Positions 27,550 to 36,659 of a DNA stretch of 64,000 bases are shown here, one piece after another. The position numbers were made by a program, and so were the translations under genes. This DNA is from an uncultured Sphingomonas sp. (GTDB lineage: Bacteria > Pseudomonadota > Alphaproteobacteria > Sphingomonadales > Sphingomonadaceae), in the NCBI RefSeq assembly GCF_937871615.1, contig NZ_CALMPA010000022.1, positions 62,001 to 126,000 of the forward strand, given 5' to 3'. The notes below the pieces were generated by a model, which was given only the letters and a program-made list of their open reading frames with translations, did no database searches and was not told the DNA's origin. Within the stretch, counting starts at the first letter, position 1. Every line of letters begins with the position of its first letter.

Positions 27550-27585
27550 ATATAGATTGAGACAAAACTATTTTGTGATTATGAT
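27550..27585 (+). promoter_or_regulatory. Promoter of TonB receptor with repeated element, copy 3, and ACAAA-N5-TTTGT operator
   Basis: Element core AGATTGA-GAC-AAAACTAT (27554-27571). It contributes the -35 TTGAGA (27557-27562); TATGAT (27580-27585) follows at exactly 17 bases, a strong sigma-70-type promoter. The spacer contains the perfect inverted repeat ACAAAA-CTA-TTTTGT (27562-27576), so a bound regulator would overlap polymerase. Confidence 0.65.
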
Positions 27586-27665
27586 TCGAATGTGAGGCTG
27601 GCAGGGGCCGGTTGACCGCCGAACGCCATGAGGCGCGGCGCCGAAGGGGAAACGGGAGGGGGATT

Positions 27666-30110
27666 ATGAAAAATCATTGTCGTATGCGTCTGGCATTGGG
27701 GGTCGGCCTTGGGGCTCTCGCCATTGCAAGCCCGGCCTGGGCGCAGGAGAGTGCTGGGGATCGGGCCGATAAGCAGGCCGCCGCCGCCACCAGTTCGAGC
27801 GACGATATCATCGTCACCGCGACGCGCCGCGAAACCACGCTCAGCGAAACGCCGATGAGCATCGCGGCCTTTTCGCAGGATCTGATGGACAAGCAGGGCG
27901 TGCGTGACGTGGGCGATATCGCGCGTCTCACACCGGGCCTCAGCTTCAGCAAGCTCAATGGCCTCGGTTCGGCGATCTCGATCCGCGGCATCTCGTCCGG
28001 CGCGGGCGCGGCGACGGTCGGCGTTTATATCGACGACATGCCGATCAACCAGCGCGCGACGATCTCCTCGGGCAATTTCTCCTCAAACGCCTATCCGCAG
28101 ATTTTCGATCTGGAGCGCGTGGAGGTGCTGCGCGGGCCGCAGGGTACGCTGTTCGGCGCGAGTTCGGAAGGCGGCACGGTTCGCTTCATCACGCCCGCGC
28201 CCAGCCTTACCGATTATTCCGTTTACGCGCGCGGCGAACTAGCGACGACGCGGGGCGGGGCCAACAGCTATGAGGCGGGTGTCGCGGTCGGCGGCCCGAT
28301 CGTGCAGGACAAATTGGGCTTCCGCGCGAGCTTCTGGCAGCGCACCGACGGCGGCTATATAGATCATCTCAACACGCAGACCGGCCGGCTGGAACGCGCC
28401 AACGCCAATGAGCAGCGCACGATCGCGGCGCGCTTCGCGCTTGCTTTCAAGCCGGTCGAGGATCTGACGATCACGCCGTCGGTTTTCTATCAGCGGATCA
28501 ATCTCGACGACACCAGCACGGTGTGGGAGCCGACATCGCGCGACCCGAAGTACAATTATCTCGCCTATACCGATGCATCCAAGGACATTTACGGCCAAGC
28601 CTATCCGCTGCGCCAGCCGTTCCACCAGAATTTCATCCTGCCGGCGCTCAAGATCGAATATAACGGCCCCGGCTTCGATGTGATCTCGGACACGTCTTAT
28701 TATCGCCGGCACGAAAACGGCCTCACCGATTTCACGCCGTTCGAAGTGCCGATGTGGACATCGTTCTTCGCGCCGCCCGCCGTTACGCTGCCGAAAAACC
28801 CGCGCGATGTCGCGCCCGCCACTGATCAGCAGCGCAACAATTTCTTCACCCAGGAACTGCGCGTCCAGAACAGCAACAGCGATGCGCGGCTGAACTGGAC
28901 CTTTGGCGCCTTCTATTCAAAGAGCAAGGTGCAGACCTTCCGCTCGGTGGAGAACACCTTCCTCGGGCAGTTGCTGCTCGATAACGCGGGCATGATGCTT
29001 GGCTGCACCACGCCCAACGGCTGCCTCCAGAGCGCGTTCGGTGTCGGGCTTGCCAATGGCCGCTATGTCTTCGTCGGCAACACGACCACCTGGGACGAGC
29101 AACTCGCCGGCTTCGGCCAGCTCGACTTCAAGGTGACTGACAAGCTTACCGTGTCGGCGGGCGGGCGTGTCTCGCACACGACCTTCAAGTTCGAAAATCT
29201 CGCCGATGGCCCGGTCAACGGCCCGCCGGCGCCGCGCACCGATGTCGGCAATTCGAGCGAGACGCCGTTCACGCCGAAGGTGGGCATCAGCTACAAGGCG
29301 GATAACGGCAATCTCTATTACGCCACGATCTCGGATGGCTTCCGCATCGGCGGCGCCAACGTGCCGATCTACAACATGGGTTGCCGGCCGCAGGACGTGG
29401 GCGGCGTGCCGAAGACCTACAAATCGGATCGCGTGCGCAACTATGAAGCGGGCGCGAAGCTCAATCTCCTTGGGGACAAGGTGACGCTCGATGGCAGCGT
29501 CTTCCTCATCAAGTGGAAGAACCGCATCGGCAATGTGGCGATCCCGCCGGGCTCGTGCCCGCTGTCGTTCACCGCGAACCTCGGCGATGTCACGAGCTTC
29601 GGCTTCGATCTCGCGGTTCGGGTGAAGCCGACCGACGGCCTGACGCTCACCGCGAACGTCGGCGACGCGAACGCCACCTATGACAAGGATTATTTCCCCA
29701 CCAAGACGCAAACCAAGCCGACCGTTTCGGCGGGCGATGCGATTGATGGCTCGCGCACGACCTTCAACATCGCGGCGGAATATGAGTTCATCGTCGGGAA
29801 CGACACCAATTTCTACGCACGCGGCGATTACAGCTACATGGGCCGCAATCACCGCACCGCCGGCCTCAACCCGAACAACGCAGGTTATGATCCGACCGCC
29901 CCGAACAATCCGGGCTATGCCAACAACCTGGTCAACCTGCGGGTAGGCGCGCGGTTCAACGGGATGGACGTATCGGTATTCGCGAACAATGTGTTCAACG
30001 AAAACCACCTGCTCAACACCGGCGCGCTCGGCTTTGGCAGCGCGCTCGACGGGGCCTATCTCTACAACCGTCCGCGCACTTATGGCGTGACGCTGACCTA
30101 TCGTCACTGA
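27666..30110 (+). CDS. TonB-dependent outer-membrane receptor of the amine-oxidase cluster
   Basis: 814 residues. Signal peptide ends SPAWAQ; SSDDIIVTATRRETTLSETPMSIAAF is the TonB-box and plug start. The plug carries SIRGISSGAGAATVGVYIDDMPI and LERVEVLRGPQGTLFGASSEGGTVRF; the barrel ends RPRTYGVTLTYRH. It is a close paralogue of the receptor at 34212-36593 (same SIRGISSGAG, EGGT and SYEAGVAVGGPI blocks). ATG 27666 follows AGGGGGATT. Co-regulated by sequence element with the copper amine oxidase, it is a candidate importer for an aromatic amine or its conjugate. Confidence 0.93.
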   Translation: MKNHCRMRLALGVGLGALAIASPAWAQESAGDRADKQAAAATSSSDDIIVTATRRETTLSETPMSIAAFSQDLMDKQGVRDVGDIARLTPGLSFSKLNGLGSAISIRGISSGAGAATVGVYIDDMPINQRATISSGNFSSNAYPQIFDLERVEVLRGPQGTLFGASSEGGTVRFITPAPSLTDYSVYARGELATTRGGANSYEAGVAVGGPIVQDKLGFRASFWQRTDGGYIDHLNTQTGRLERANANEQRTIAARFALAFKPVEDLTITPSVFYQRINLDDTSTVWEPTSRDPKYNYLAYTDASKDIYGQAYPLRQPFHQNFILPALKIEYNGPGFDVISDTSYYRRHENGLTDFTPFEVPMWTSFFAPPAVTLPKNPRDVAPATDQQRNNFFTQELRVQNSNSDARLNWTFGAFYSKSKVQTFRSVENTFLGQLLLDNAGMMLGCTTPNGCLQSAFGVGLANGRYVFVGNTTTWDEQLAGFGQLDFKVTDKLTVSAGGRVSHTTFKFENLADGPVNGPPAPRTDVGNSSETPFTPKVGISYKADNGNLYYATISDGFRIGGANVPIYNMGCRPQDVGGVPKTYKSDRVRNYEAGAKLNLLGDKVTLDGSVFLIKWKNRIGNVAIPPGSCPLSFTANLGDVTSFGFDLAVRVKPTDGLTLTANVGDANATYDKDYFPTKTQTKPTVSAGDAIDGSRTTFNIAAEYEFIVGNDTNFYARGDYSYMGRNHRTAGLNPNNAGYDPTAPNNPGYANNLVNLRVGARFNGMDVSVFANNVFNENHLLNTGALGFGSALDGAYLYNRPRTYGVTLTYRH

Positions 30111-30135
30111 TCGCTCTGCCCGAACAACTGGGGGG

Positions 30136-30168
30136 AAAGGGTCGCGCTCCGGCGCGGCCCTTTTTCTT
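30136..30168 (+). terminator. Rho-independent terminator of the TonB receptor gene
   Basis: AAAGGGTCGCGC (30136-30147), TCCG loop, GCGCGGCCCTTT (30152-30163), one G-T wobble, followed by a T-rich tract through 30168. About 25 bases after the stop codon. Confidence 0.82.
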
Positions 30169-30824
30169 TGGCGACCACGTATTTGTTTTGCGTCAGATAT
30201 TTGATTGGCACTTCTCTGGGTGGCGCAAATGCTTGCCTAGCCTTTCCGATGAGGTCGCAGCGCAGCCGTGCCGCGCAGCGCCGGTGTGAAAATCCACCGT
30301 GCAGGGAAGCGCGAAGGGGAGGGCCGTTGCCGCCTTCTCGGCCTGGCGCTCAGCGTTTCGGGAAGTACGATCTATCAATCGGCTCTGGAACGGGGGCCGG
30401 GATCGGCGCGGCAATGAGGGCCGCCTGTTCGATCTGAAGGTACGAGGCCCGCCATGATGGGATAGGCTGTCGTTCGGGGGTATGTCGGTGGAGGGCATAG
30501 CCGGGAGGCGAGACGCCCCCGAACGAGCAGTAACCCGCGTCCAGGTGAACTCCGCGTCATCCGCGCCGATCGCCTTGCGTATCATCTTGCGCGAAACGTG
30601 CAGCGGACGCGCGATCTTACACACCGCTAGCTTCTGTACGAAATGCGCCCGCCCGATCCGTCTATCGTCTCCACCGTCGTCATCCTCCATCCCGTCACCA
30701 GCCAACAACGCCGAAGAACATGGATGACCCGGATGGTGGTCCCCGTTCAGCGCCGATTGCCGGGACAGGCGGTCCTCGATCGCACACCCAACACGGTGCG
30801 ATCATCGCTATGGCGGCGATCAAA
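30169..30824. other. Non-coding stretch between terminators, holding transposase debris
   Basis: About 650 bases with no intact gene. Frames on both strands are short, Arg/Pro/Ser-rich and lack ribosome-binding sites. The only recognisable content is the IS21-type fragment described separately. Codon use here is unlike the flanking catabolic genes, and the stretch looks like the decayed remains of an insertion. Confidence 0.55.
30511..30660 (-). pseudogene. IS21-family IstA transposase remnant (N-terminal helix-turn-helix)
   Basis: About 45 residues within a 171-codon frame (30193-30708) look like the DNA-binding start of an IS21-type IstA transposase: RIGRAHFVQKLAVCKIARPL, then HVSRKMIRKAIGADDAEFTW. 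The HVSRK-IRK-I helix and the following EF-T segment are the family hallmark. The sequence then dissolves into unrelated Arg/Pro-rich residues with no DDE domain and no IstB partner, so this is a relic. Terminal inverted repeats were not found. Confidence 0.5.
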
Positions 30825-30861
30825 GAAAAGGGGCGGCCGCGCGATTGCGGGCCGCCCCTTT
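30825..30861 (-). terminator. Rho-independent terminator of the TolB/amidohydrolase gene
   Basis: Perfect 12-bp inverted repeat AAAGGGGCGGCC (30827-30838) / GGCCGCCCCTTT (30850-30861) just past the minus-strand stop; the minus transcript continues into a TTTTCTTTG tract. The stem could also work for plus-strand transcripts. Confidence 0.8.
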
Positions 30862-30878
30862 GATTTTCGCGATATGGT

Positions 30879-33875
30879 TCAGTTGGCGGGGGTGCTTTGC
30901 CGCAGCAATTGCTCGATCGTATAGAGTTGCCCCGTCTTCATCACCTTGCGCACCTTGCCGGTGTTGCGGATATCTTCCAGCGGGTTGCCCTCGACGAACA
31001 CCAGATCGGCGATCTTGCCCACCTCGACCGTGCCGAGATCCTTGCCTACGCCCAGCAGTTCGGCTGGCACGGCGGTCGCGCTGCGCAGCGCCTCGAACGG
31101 GGTGAGGCCGGCTTTCACTTCCTGCACCAGTTCGTTGTGGGTGTTGATGCCGATCGGGGTGAAGGGTGAATCCGTCCCCACCACGATCTTGCCGCCGGCG
31201 TGGAAGATCTTGGCGATCGACTGGCGGATATTGTTCGCCAGCACCTCCGCGCCGGGGCCGTTGGCGAAGCTCATGATGGAGCCCTCGCGCACCCATACCG
31301 GCTGGAGCGCCCAGCGCGCCTTGGCGATCGTGGGATCGTTATCGACCAGTTCGGCGGTGGGCGTGAACAGCGAGATCGTCGGCGTGACCGTCATTCCCGA
31401 CGTGGCGATGATCTTCACCGAATCCTCATATGAGATGTTGAGCTGGCTGGCTTTTTCCGAATAGCCGCGGCCCGCACCATTGCCGTCGAGATGCTCCACG
31501 CTGTCGCTGCCGAACAGCGCGGCGGGATAGATTTCGTGGCTGCTCACCGGGATGCCCGCGGCGTGCGCGGCGGCGACGATCTGCTGGCGCACCGGCTCGG
31601 CGGTGTGCACATAGGATTTTATCATGTCGTAATCGAGCAGCTTCGCCAGCCCGATCTGCCGGTTCACCTCAGCGGGGCTGGCGACCGGCGTGCCCATTTC
31701 CCAGACGGTGCGTTCGCCATCGAGGATATAGCCGGTTACGAACATGTTCGGGCCGGGCCTGCGGCCCGCGGCGAGCGCCTCCTTTTCTTCGATGACGTCG
31801 CCGGGAACATTGCCTGGGCTGCGGATCGTGGTGATGCCATAGGCAAGGTAGAGCCGCCCGAAGCTCGATCCATATTCCTTGATGAGGTGAACGTGCATGT
31901 CCATCAGGCCGGGCATGACCGTGAGGTTCGATGCGTCGATGAAGCGCCCCTGCACAGGCTTGCTGCCGTGCGGCGAGATCGAGCGGATGCGGCTGCCGTC
32001 GATCACGATATCCATGTCGCGCCGCGCTTGATCCTTCACGCCATCGACGAGCATACCGGCGCGGATCGTCGTCACGCCCGTGCCGCGCGCCGCGGTCCAT
32101 TGCAGCGGGAGCGCCACCTTGCGCGCCGCGCCGCCGGCTGCTGGCACAAGTTGCATATAGCCGCCGGTATTGACGAGCAGGGTGGACGAATCCGCGCTCC
32201 AGCTCAGCCCGGTCGGGATCGTGTCGGATAGCTTGCGCGGCGCGCCCGTCGGGCTGCCGTCAGCGGCGGCGGGCTGGACGTAGAGCGCGCTATCCATCTG
32301 ATAGGCGTAAAGTTTGCCATCAGGGGACAGCACCGGCCCGTCGCCCGAGCGGTTGCCGACCGACTTGCCCGGCACCAGCGACACCGCGCGCGCCTTGCCC
32401 GTGCCATCGGCGGGGACGATCGACAGCTCGTTATAGCCGCCGACGACATAGGATTGCGAATCCGATGCGTTGCGCAAGGTGGAGACGATCAGCGATTTGC
32501 CATCCGGGGAGAATGCCGGATAGCCGGGGCTGGCGCCGGCTTCCTTGATCTCGCGGCTTTGCTTCGTCGCGAGATCGAGCACGCGAACCAGCTCGGTATA
32601 GGCGCCCGATGCGTCGACATAGACGATGCTGTTGCCGTCCGGCGACCAGGACGGGCGCATCTCCGCGCCGGGCGCGCTGGTCACGCGCTCGTGCCGACCG
32701 GACGCGAGGTCGACGATCCACAGATCGAGCGAGCCTTCGCGATCGCTGGAATAGACGATCCTGTCGCCTTTCGGGGACCAGGCCGGATCGAGCACGGCGC
32801 TCGGGCCGCCGTCGGTCAGCTTGCGGGGCTTGCCGCCGACCGGCATCACCCACAGATCGCCGAGCGCGGTGAACGCCACCTGCTTGCCATCGGGCGACAG
32901 CATCGCCCGCTGCACCCCGATCACCGGGCGCGCTGCGGGGGAATCGAGCACGACATGGCGCTTGGCGTAATCGGGCTTGCGAACCTTCAACTCGGCGGTG
33001 AAGGGGACGACCCGTTCCTCGCCGCCATCGAGCCTGCGCCGGTTGAGCTTGCCGTTCGCGGCATAGAGCAGGTCGCCGTCCGGCAGCCATGCCGCGCGGA
33101 ACGGGTGGATATCCTCCCCCTCGATCAGCGGCTTGTCGCCCTTCATCAGCACGGCCTTGCCCTCGGCGATGCGCGCCCACAGCACGTCCTTGCCGTCCGT
33201 CGTCCAGGTCGGCGTGCCGATCGGCACGTTCATGCCGAACGCCATGACATTGGCTTTGGCGGCGAGCGTCTCGCGCCCCTGCATATCGACGACATATATT
33301 CCCGTCGCGCCCATACGATCGGAAACATAAGCGATGCGCGTGCCATCGGGGGACCAGCTCGCGCGGCTGTTGCCGCCTGGCCCGTTGCTCAGCTTCCTCA
33401 CGCTGCCGTCCGCCATGTTGCGCGCCCACACGTCGAACTTGCCGTCGCGGTTCGAGGTGAAGGCGAGCCATTTGCCGTCGGGCGACCAGCCTGGCTCGCG
33501 CGCCTCATATGGCTCGTCCGACACGGGATGCGCCCGCGTGCCATCGGGCGCGATCAGCCAGATGCGATAATGGCCGTCACGGTTCGACTGGAAGGCGATC
33601 CACTTGCCATCCGGCGACCAGCTCGGCTGGCGTCCGTCGTAGAGCGCATCGGTGATCGGCGTCGCCGCGCCGCCGGTTGCGGGCATCACATAGAGCACGC
33701 CCTGAAGATCGAAAACGATGCGCCGGGCATCGGGCGAAAGCGCGAAGGCGAGGTGGGTTCCTTCGGAAACCTTGATCGAGATCGGCGGCGCCGGCTTCGG
33801 TTGCGCCGCCATGGCCGGCGCCGTCAATTGCGCGAGCGCGAGCAGGCTCGCCCCGATCATCCGATACCCCTTCAT
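30879..33875 (-). CDS. Exported TolB-like beta-propeller / amidohydrolase fusion, copy A
   Basis: 998 residues. Signal peptide ends PAMAAQ. Residues ~40-590 carry repeated WD40-like PD40 blades (WSPDGKWIAF, WSPDGTRIAYVSD, WSPKGDRIVYSSD and similar). Residues ~610-998 form an amidohydrolase: MPGLMDMHVHLIKEYG (HxH), TAGI-like YGITTIRS, IPVSSHEIYPAALFGSDSVEHL (metal His), KIVVGTDSPFTPIG (catalytic Asp) and LGTVEVGKIADLVFVEGNP. Known relatives are annotated as protease-like or amidohydrolase; a propeller may gate peptide or amide substrates. ATG 33875 is preferred to GTG 33881, which abuts the ribosome-binding site. It diverges from a TonB receptor and has a paralogue at 36660-39629. Confidence 0.88.
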   Translation of the reverse strand: MKGYRMIGASLLALAQLTAPAMAAQPKPAPPISIKVSEGTHLAFALSPDARRIVFDLQGVLYVMPATGGAATPITDALYDGRQPSWSPDGKWIAFQSNRDGHYRIWLIAPDGTRAHPVSDEPYEAREPGWSPDGKWLAFTSNRDGKFDVWARNMADGSVRKLSNGPGGNSRASWSPDGTRIAYVSDRMGATGIYVVDMQGRETLAAKANVMAFGMNVPIGTPTWTTDGKDVLWARIAEGKAVLMKGDKPLIEGEDIHPFRAAWLPDGDLLYAANGKLNRRRLDGGEERVVPFTAELKVRKPDYAKRHVVLDSPAARPVIGVQRAMLSPDGKQVAFTALGDLWVMPVGGKPRKLTDGGPSAVLDPAWSPKGDRIVYSSDREGSLDLWIVDLASGRHERVTSAPGAEMRPSWSPDGNSIVYVDASGAYTELVRVLDLATKQSREIKEAGASPGYPAFSPDGKSLIVSTLRNASDSQSYVVGGYNELSIVPADGTGKARAVSLVPGKSVGNRSGDGPVLSPDGKLYAYQMDSALYVQPAAADGSPTGAPRKLSDTIPTGLSWSADSSTLLVNTGGYMQLVPAAGGAARKVALPLQWTAARGTGVTTIRAGMLVDGVKDQARRDMDIVIDGSRIRSISPHGSKPVQGRFIDASNLTVMPGLMDMHVHLIKEYGSSFGRLYLAYGITTIRSPGNVPGDVIEEKEALAAGRRPGPNMFVTGYILDGERTVWEMGTPVASPAEVNRQIGLAKLLDYDMIKSYVHTAEPVRQQIVAAAHAAGIPVSSHEIYPAALFGSDSVEHLDGNGAGRGYSEKASQLNISYEDSVKIIATSGMTVTPTISLFTPTAELVDNDPTIAKARWALQPVWVREGSIMSFANGPGAEVLANNIRQSIAKIFHAGGKIVVGTDSPFTPIGINTHNELVQEVKAGLTPFEALRSATAVPAELLGVGKDLGTVEVGKIADLVFVEGNPLEDIRNTGKVRKVMKTGQLYTIEQLLRQSTPAN

Positions 33876-34211
33876 CAACACGCCTCTCTTGCAATCGCTT
33901 TTGTCTGTTGCCTCCGCGCCCGCGGGCGCAAGAGGTGTATCACTGAGACAGCACGGATATTGTTTGTTGTCAAATTATAACACTCCCGAAAAAATCGACC
34001 GCCTTTCACCCGGCGGAATCGCGCTGCAGGAAGAAGCGTCCGCCGCAAACATTTGAGATTTGACGACGAATCCGGCGCGACGGTTTTCAGAGAAATAAGT
34101 TGGAACACAAACAAAATTTGTTGACCTTCGGATGTCCGAATCATAATTTTGCGGCGGGAGAAGACGCTGCCTCCCTGATGATAAGGGGGCGGCAAGGGGA
34201 GGATCGACTTA
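33876..34211. promoter_or_regulatory. Divergent regulatory region between TolB/amidohydrolase A and TonB receptor
   Basis: 336 bases. For the receptor: -35 TTGACC (34121-34126), 17-base spacer, -10 TAATTT (34144-34149). A perfect 13-base inverted repeat AACAAA-A-TTTGTT (34110-34122) abuts the -35 and includes an ACAAA-N5-TTTGT pattern (34108-34122 region). For the divergent gene, an AT-rich stretch near 33960-33990 (TTGTTTGTTGTCAAATTATAA) probably holds its promoter. No gene fits in the interval. Confidence 0.6.
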
Positions 34212-36593
34212 ATGTTGCGTATCGATTCCGCGCTCAGGATCACCGTGTCGCTGCTGGCGCTCGGGGTTGCCGTTCCGGCGCTCGCGCAGACGAATGTTGC
34301 CGCGTCGTCAGCCGATGGCTCAGCGCCGGCCGCCGGGCAGAATGGTGGCATCGCTGACATCATCGTCACCGCGACGAAGCAGGCCGAGGCGCTGAGCAAG
34401 GTGCCGATCAGCATCACGGCGCTCACGCAGGATCAGTTGGACCAGCAATCGGTCCGCACCTTCCGCGATATCGCGACGCTGACGCCGGGCGTCACCTTCA
34501 CGCCGGGCACGCATGGCAATGGCGCGTCGAGCGACGTTTCGATTCGCGGCATCTCCTCGGGCGCGGGCACCGCGACCGTCGGCGTCTATATCGACGAAAC
34601 GCCGGTGCAGGTGCGCCCCAGCGGCAATTACGATTCGAGCAATCCCTATCCGCGCATCTTCGACCTTGATCGCGTGGAAATCCTGCGCGGGCCGCAGGGC
34701 ACCCTGTTCGGCGCCGGATCGGAAGGCGGCACGATCCGCTTCATCACGCCGGAGCCGAGCCTCAGTAAATATAGCGTCTATGGGCGCAGCGAAATGGCGA
34801 TGACCAAGGGCGGCGATCCCAGCTATGAAGCCGGCGTCGCGGTCGGCGGCCCGATCATCGAGGACAAGCTGGGTTTCCGCGTGAGCGTCTGGGCGCGTCA
34901 CGACGGTGGTTTTATCGACAAGGTCGATTGGTACGATCAGCGTGACGTTGCCAAGAACGTCGACTGGAACAACGCGCTGGTCGCCCGCGCCGCGCTGAAA
35001 TGGCAGCCCGCGCCCAACGTGACCATCACGCCCGCGTTCTTCTACCAGAAATCGCACGCCAACGATTCATCGGTGTTCTGGAAAGCATATTCCGATCCGG
35101 GCCAGAACAAATTCGTCACCGCCAATCAGGTGCGCGCGCCCAATGACGATACGTTCTGGCTGCCGTCGCTGAAGGTGAACATTGATACCGGCCCGATCAC
35201 GATCGTATCGGATACGTCGTATCTTCATCGCAACAACAACAATATCTATGATTCGACGACGCTGGATATTTCGTCGTTCACGTCGATCTTCGGCCATCCG
35301 GTCGATACGATTCCGCCGCCCGCTGCACTGCGCAACGTATATTCTCCGGCCTATCTGACCGCGGGGCAGCGCACCTTCACGCAGGAATTGCGCTTGCAGA
35401 GCAGCGATCCGTCGGCGCGGATCACCTGGGTGCTCGGCGCCTATTACCAGCACGCCAAGCAGATCAGTTCGTATGACGTGCAGAGCACGTTCATCAACCA
35501 GATCCTGAGCTATGCGATCGGCTTCCCAATCACGATCGGCCAGATTTTCGGCACCGATCTCTATCAGGGCCGCTTCCTGCTCTATTCGCAGGGGTCGCTG
35601 GTCGACGAGGAACTGGCGGCGTTCGGGCAGGTCAATTTCAAGTTGACCGACACGCTGACGGTGACGGCGGGCGCACGCGCCTCGAAGCTGACCTATAACA
35701 GTGCCGGTTTCTCCGCCGGCCCGGTGGCGGGCGGCGCGGGCACCAACAATACGTCCCACGCCTCGGCCAAGCCGGTGACGCCGAAATTCGGCGTGTCATG
35801 GCAGGCGACGCCGGACACGATGGTTTACGCCTCCGCCTCTAAGGGCTTCCGCCCCGGCTCCTCCACCAGCCAGGTTTCCAGCCAGTGCGGCCCCGATCTC
35901 GCCGCATTGGGCTTCACCTCCGCCCCGCGCCAGATCAAGCCGGATTCGGTGTGGAGCTATGAGGCGGGCGCGAAGACCAAGATGTTCGGTGGCCGGCTGG
36001 TGATGGACGGCAGCATTTACCGGATCGACTGGACCGACATCCAGTCCGGCCTGACGCTGCCGAACTGCAACACGCCGTTCGGCGCCAATTTCGGCAATGC
36101 GCGCAGCCAGGGCTTCGATCTGCAGGTCAGCGCCAAGGTGGGCGCGGGCTTCACGCTGGGCGTGTCGGTCGGCTATGCCGACGCGCATTACACCACCGCG
36201 ACGGTGGGTGCGGGCGGGATCGTCGTCCGCCCCAAGGGCGAGCCGCTGCCGATCGCGCCGTGGCAGGTGTCGCTGACCGGCCAGTATGATTTCCAGGCGT
36301 TCGATCGCGATGCCTATATTCACGCCGATTATCAGTATCTCTCGCACAACAATACGCCGTTGCCCAATATACCGAGCGTTGACCTGACGATCCCGCGCGC
36401 ACCGGAATCGAACAACGTCAATTTCCGCATCGGCATGAAGTTCGACCGGCTCGATCTGTCGATCTTCGGGCAGAATATCCTCAACCAGCATCCCGAATAT
36501 GGCATCTATCGGGATTCGCTCATCACCAAGAACTATCGCGCCGTCACGGTGCGGCCGGTCACCTTCGGCGTGACGGGCGTGTATCGTTACTGA
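34212..36593 (+). CDS. TonB-dependent outer-membrane receptor, paralogue of the amine-cluster receptor
   Basis: 793 residues. Signal peptide ends VPALAQ; IADIIVTATKQAEALSKVPISITAL begins the plug; SIRGISSGAGTATVGVYIDETPV and LDRVEILRGPQGTLFGAGSEGGTIRF match the paralogue at 27666-30110. The barrel ends VRPVTFGVTGVYRY with a terminal Tyr. ATG 34212 follows GGGGAGG. It is flanked on both sides by ~1000-residue TolB/amidohydrolases, suggesting that it imports what they process in the periplasm (inference). Confidence 0.93.
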   Translation: MLRIDSALRITVSLLALGVAVPALAQTNVAASSADGSAPAAGQNGGIADIIVTATKQAEALSKVPISITALTQDQLDQQSVRTFRDIATLTPGVTFTPGTHGNGASSDVSIRGISSGAGTATVGVYIDETPVQVRPSGNYDSSNPYPRIFDLDRVEILRGPQGTLFGAGSEGGTIRFITPEPSLSKYSVYGRSEMAMTKGGDPSYEAGVAVGGPIIEDKLGFRVSVWARHDGGFIDKVDWYDQRDVAKNVDWNNALVARAALKWQPAPNVTITPAFFYQKSHANDSSVFWKAYSDPGQNKFVTANQVRAPNDDTFWLPSLKVNIDTGPITIVSDTSYLHRNNNNIYDSTTLDISSFTSIFGHPVDTIPPPAALRNVYSPAYLTAGQRTFTQELRLQSSDPSARITWVLGAYYQHAKQISSYDVQSTFINQILSYAIGFPITIGQIFGTDLYQGRFLLYSQGSLVDEELAAFGQVNFKLTDTLTVTAGARASKLTYNSAGFSAGPVAGGAGTNNTSHASAKPVTPKFGVSWQATPDTMVYASASKGFRPGSSTSQVSSQCGPDLAALGFTSAPRQIKPDSVWSYEAGAKTKMFGGRLVMDGSIYRIDWTDIQSGLTLPNCNTPFGANFGNARSQGFDLQVSAKVGAGFTLGVSVGYADAHYTTATVGAGGIVVRPKGEPLPIAPWQVSLTGQYDFQAFDRDAYIHADYQYLSHNNTPLPNIPSVDLTIPRAPESNNVNFRIGMKFDRLDLSIFGQNILNQHPEYGIYRDSLITKNYRAVTVRPVTFGVTGVYRY

Positions 36594-36612
36594 CGCATGA
36601 TGTGATGATGGC

Positions 36613-36637
36613 GGGGCCGTGCTGTTCGCGCGGCCCC
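36613..36637 (+). terminator. Hairpin between TonB receptor and TolB/amidohydrolase B
   Basis: GGGGCCGTGC (36613-36622) / GCGCGGCCCC (36628-36637), one wobble pair, 5-base loop, 20 bases after the receptor stop. No T-run; like the hairpin at 9039 it sits between an outer-membrane or peptidase gene and its amidohydrolase, fitting differential expression in one transcript. Confidence 0.5.
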
Positions 36638-36659
36638 GGCCTGCTTTCGGGGAGGATGG

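Noticed and set aside
30193-30708. 171-codon minus-strand frame as an intact gene
   Set aside because: Only ~45 residues resemble a transposase; the rest is Arg/Pro/Ser-rich with no domain and no leader.
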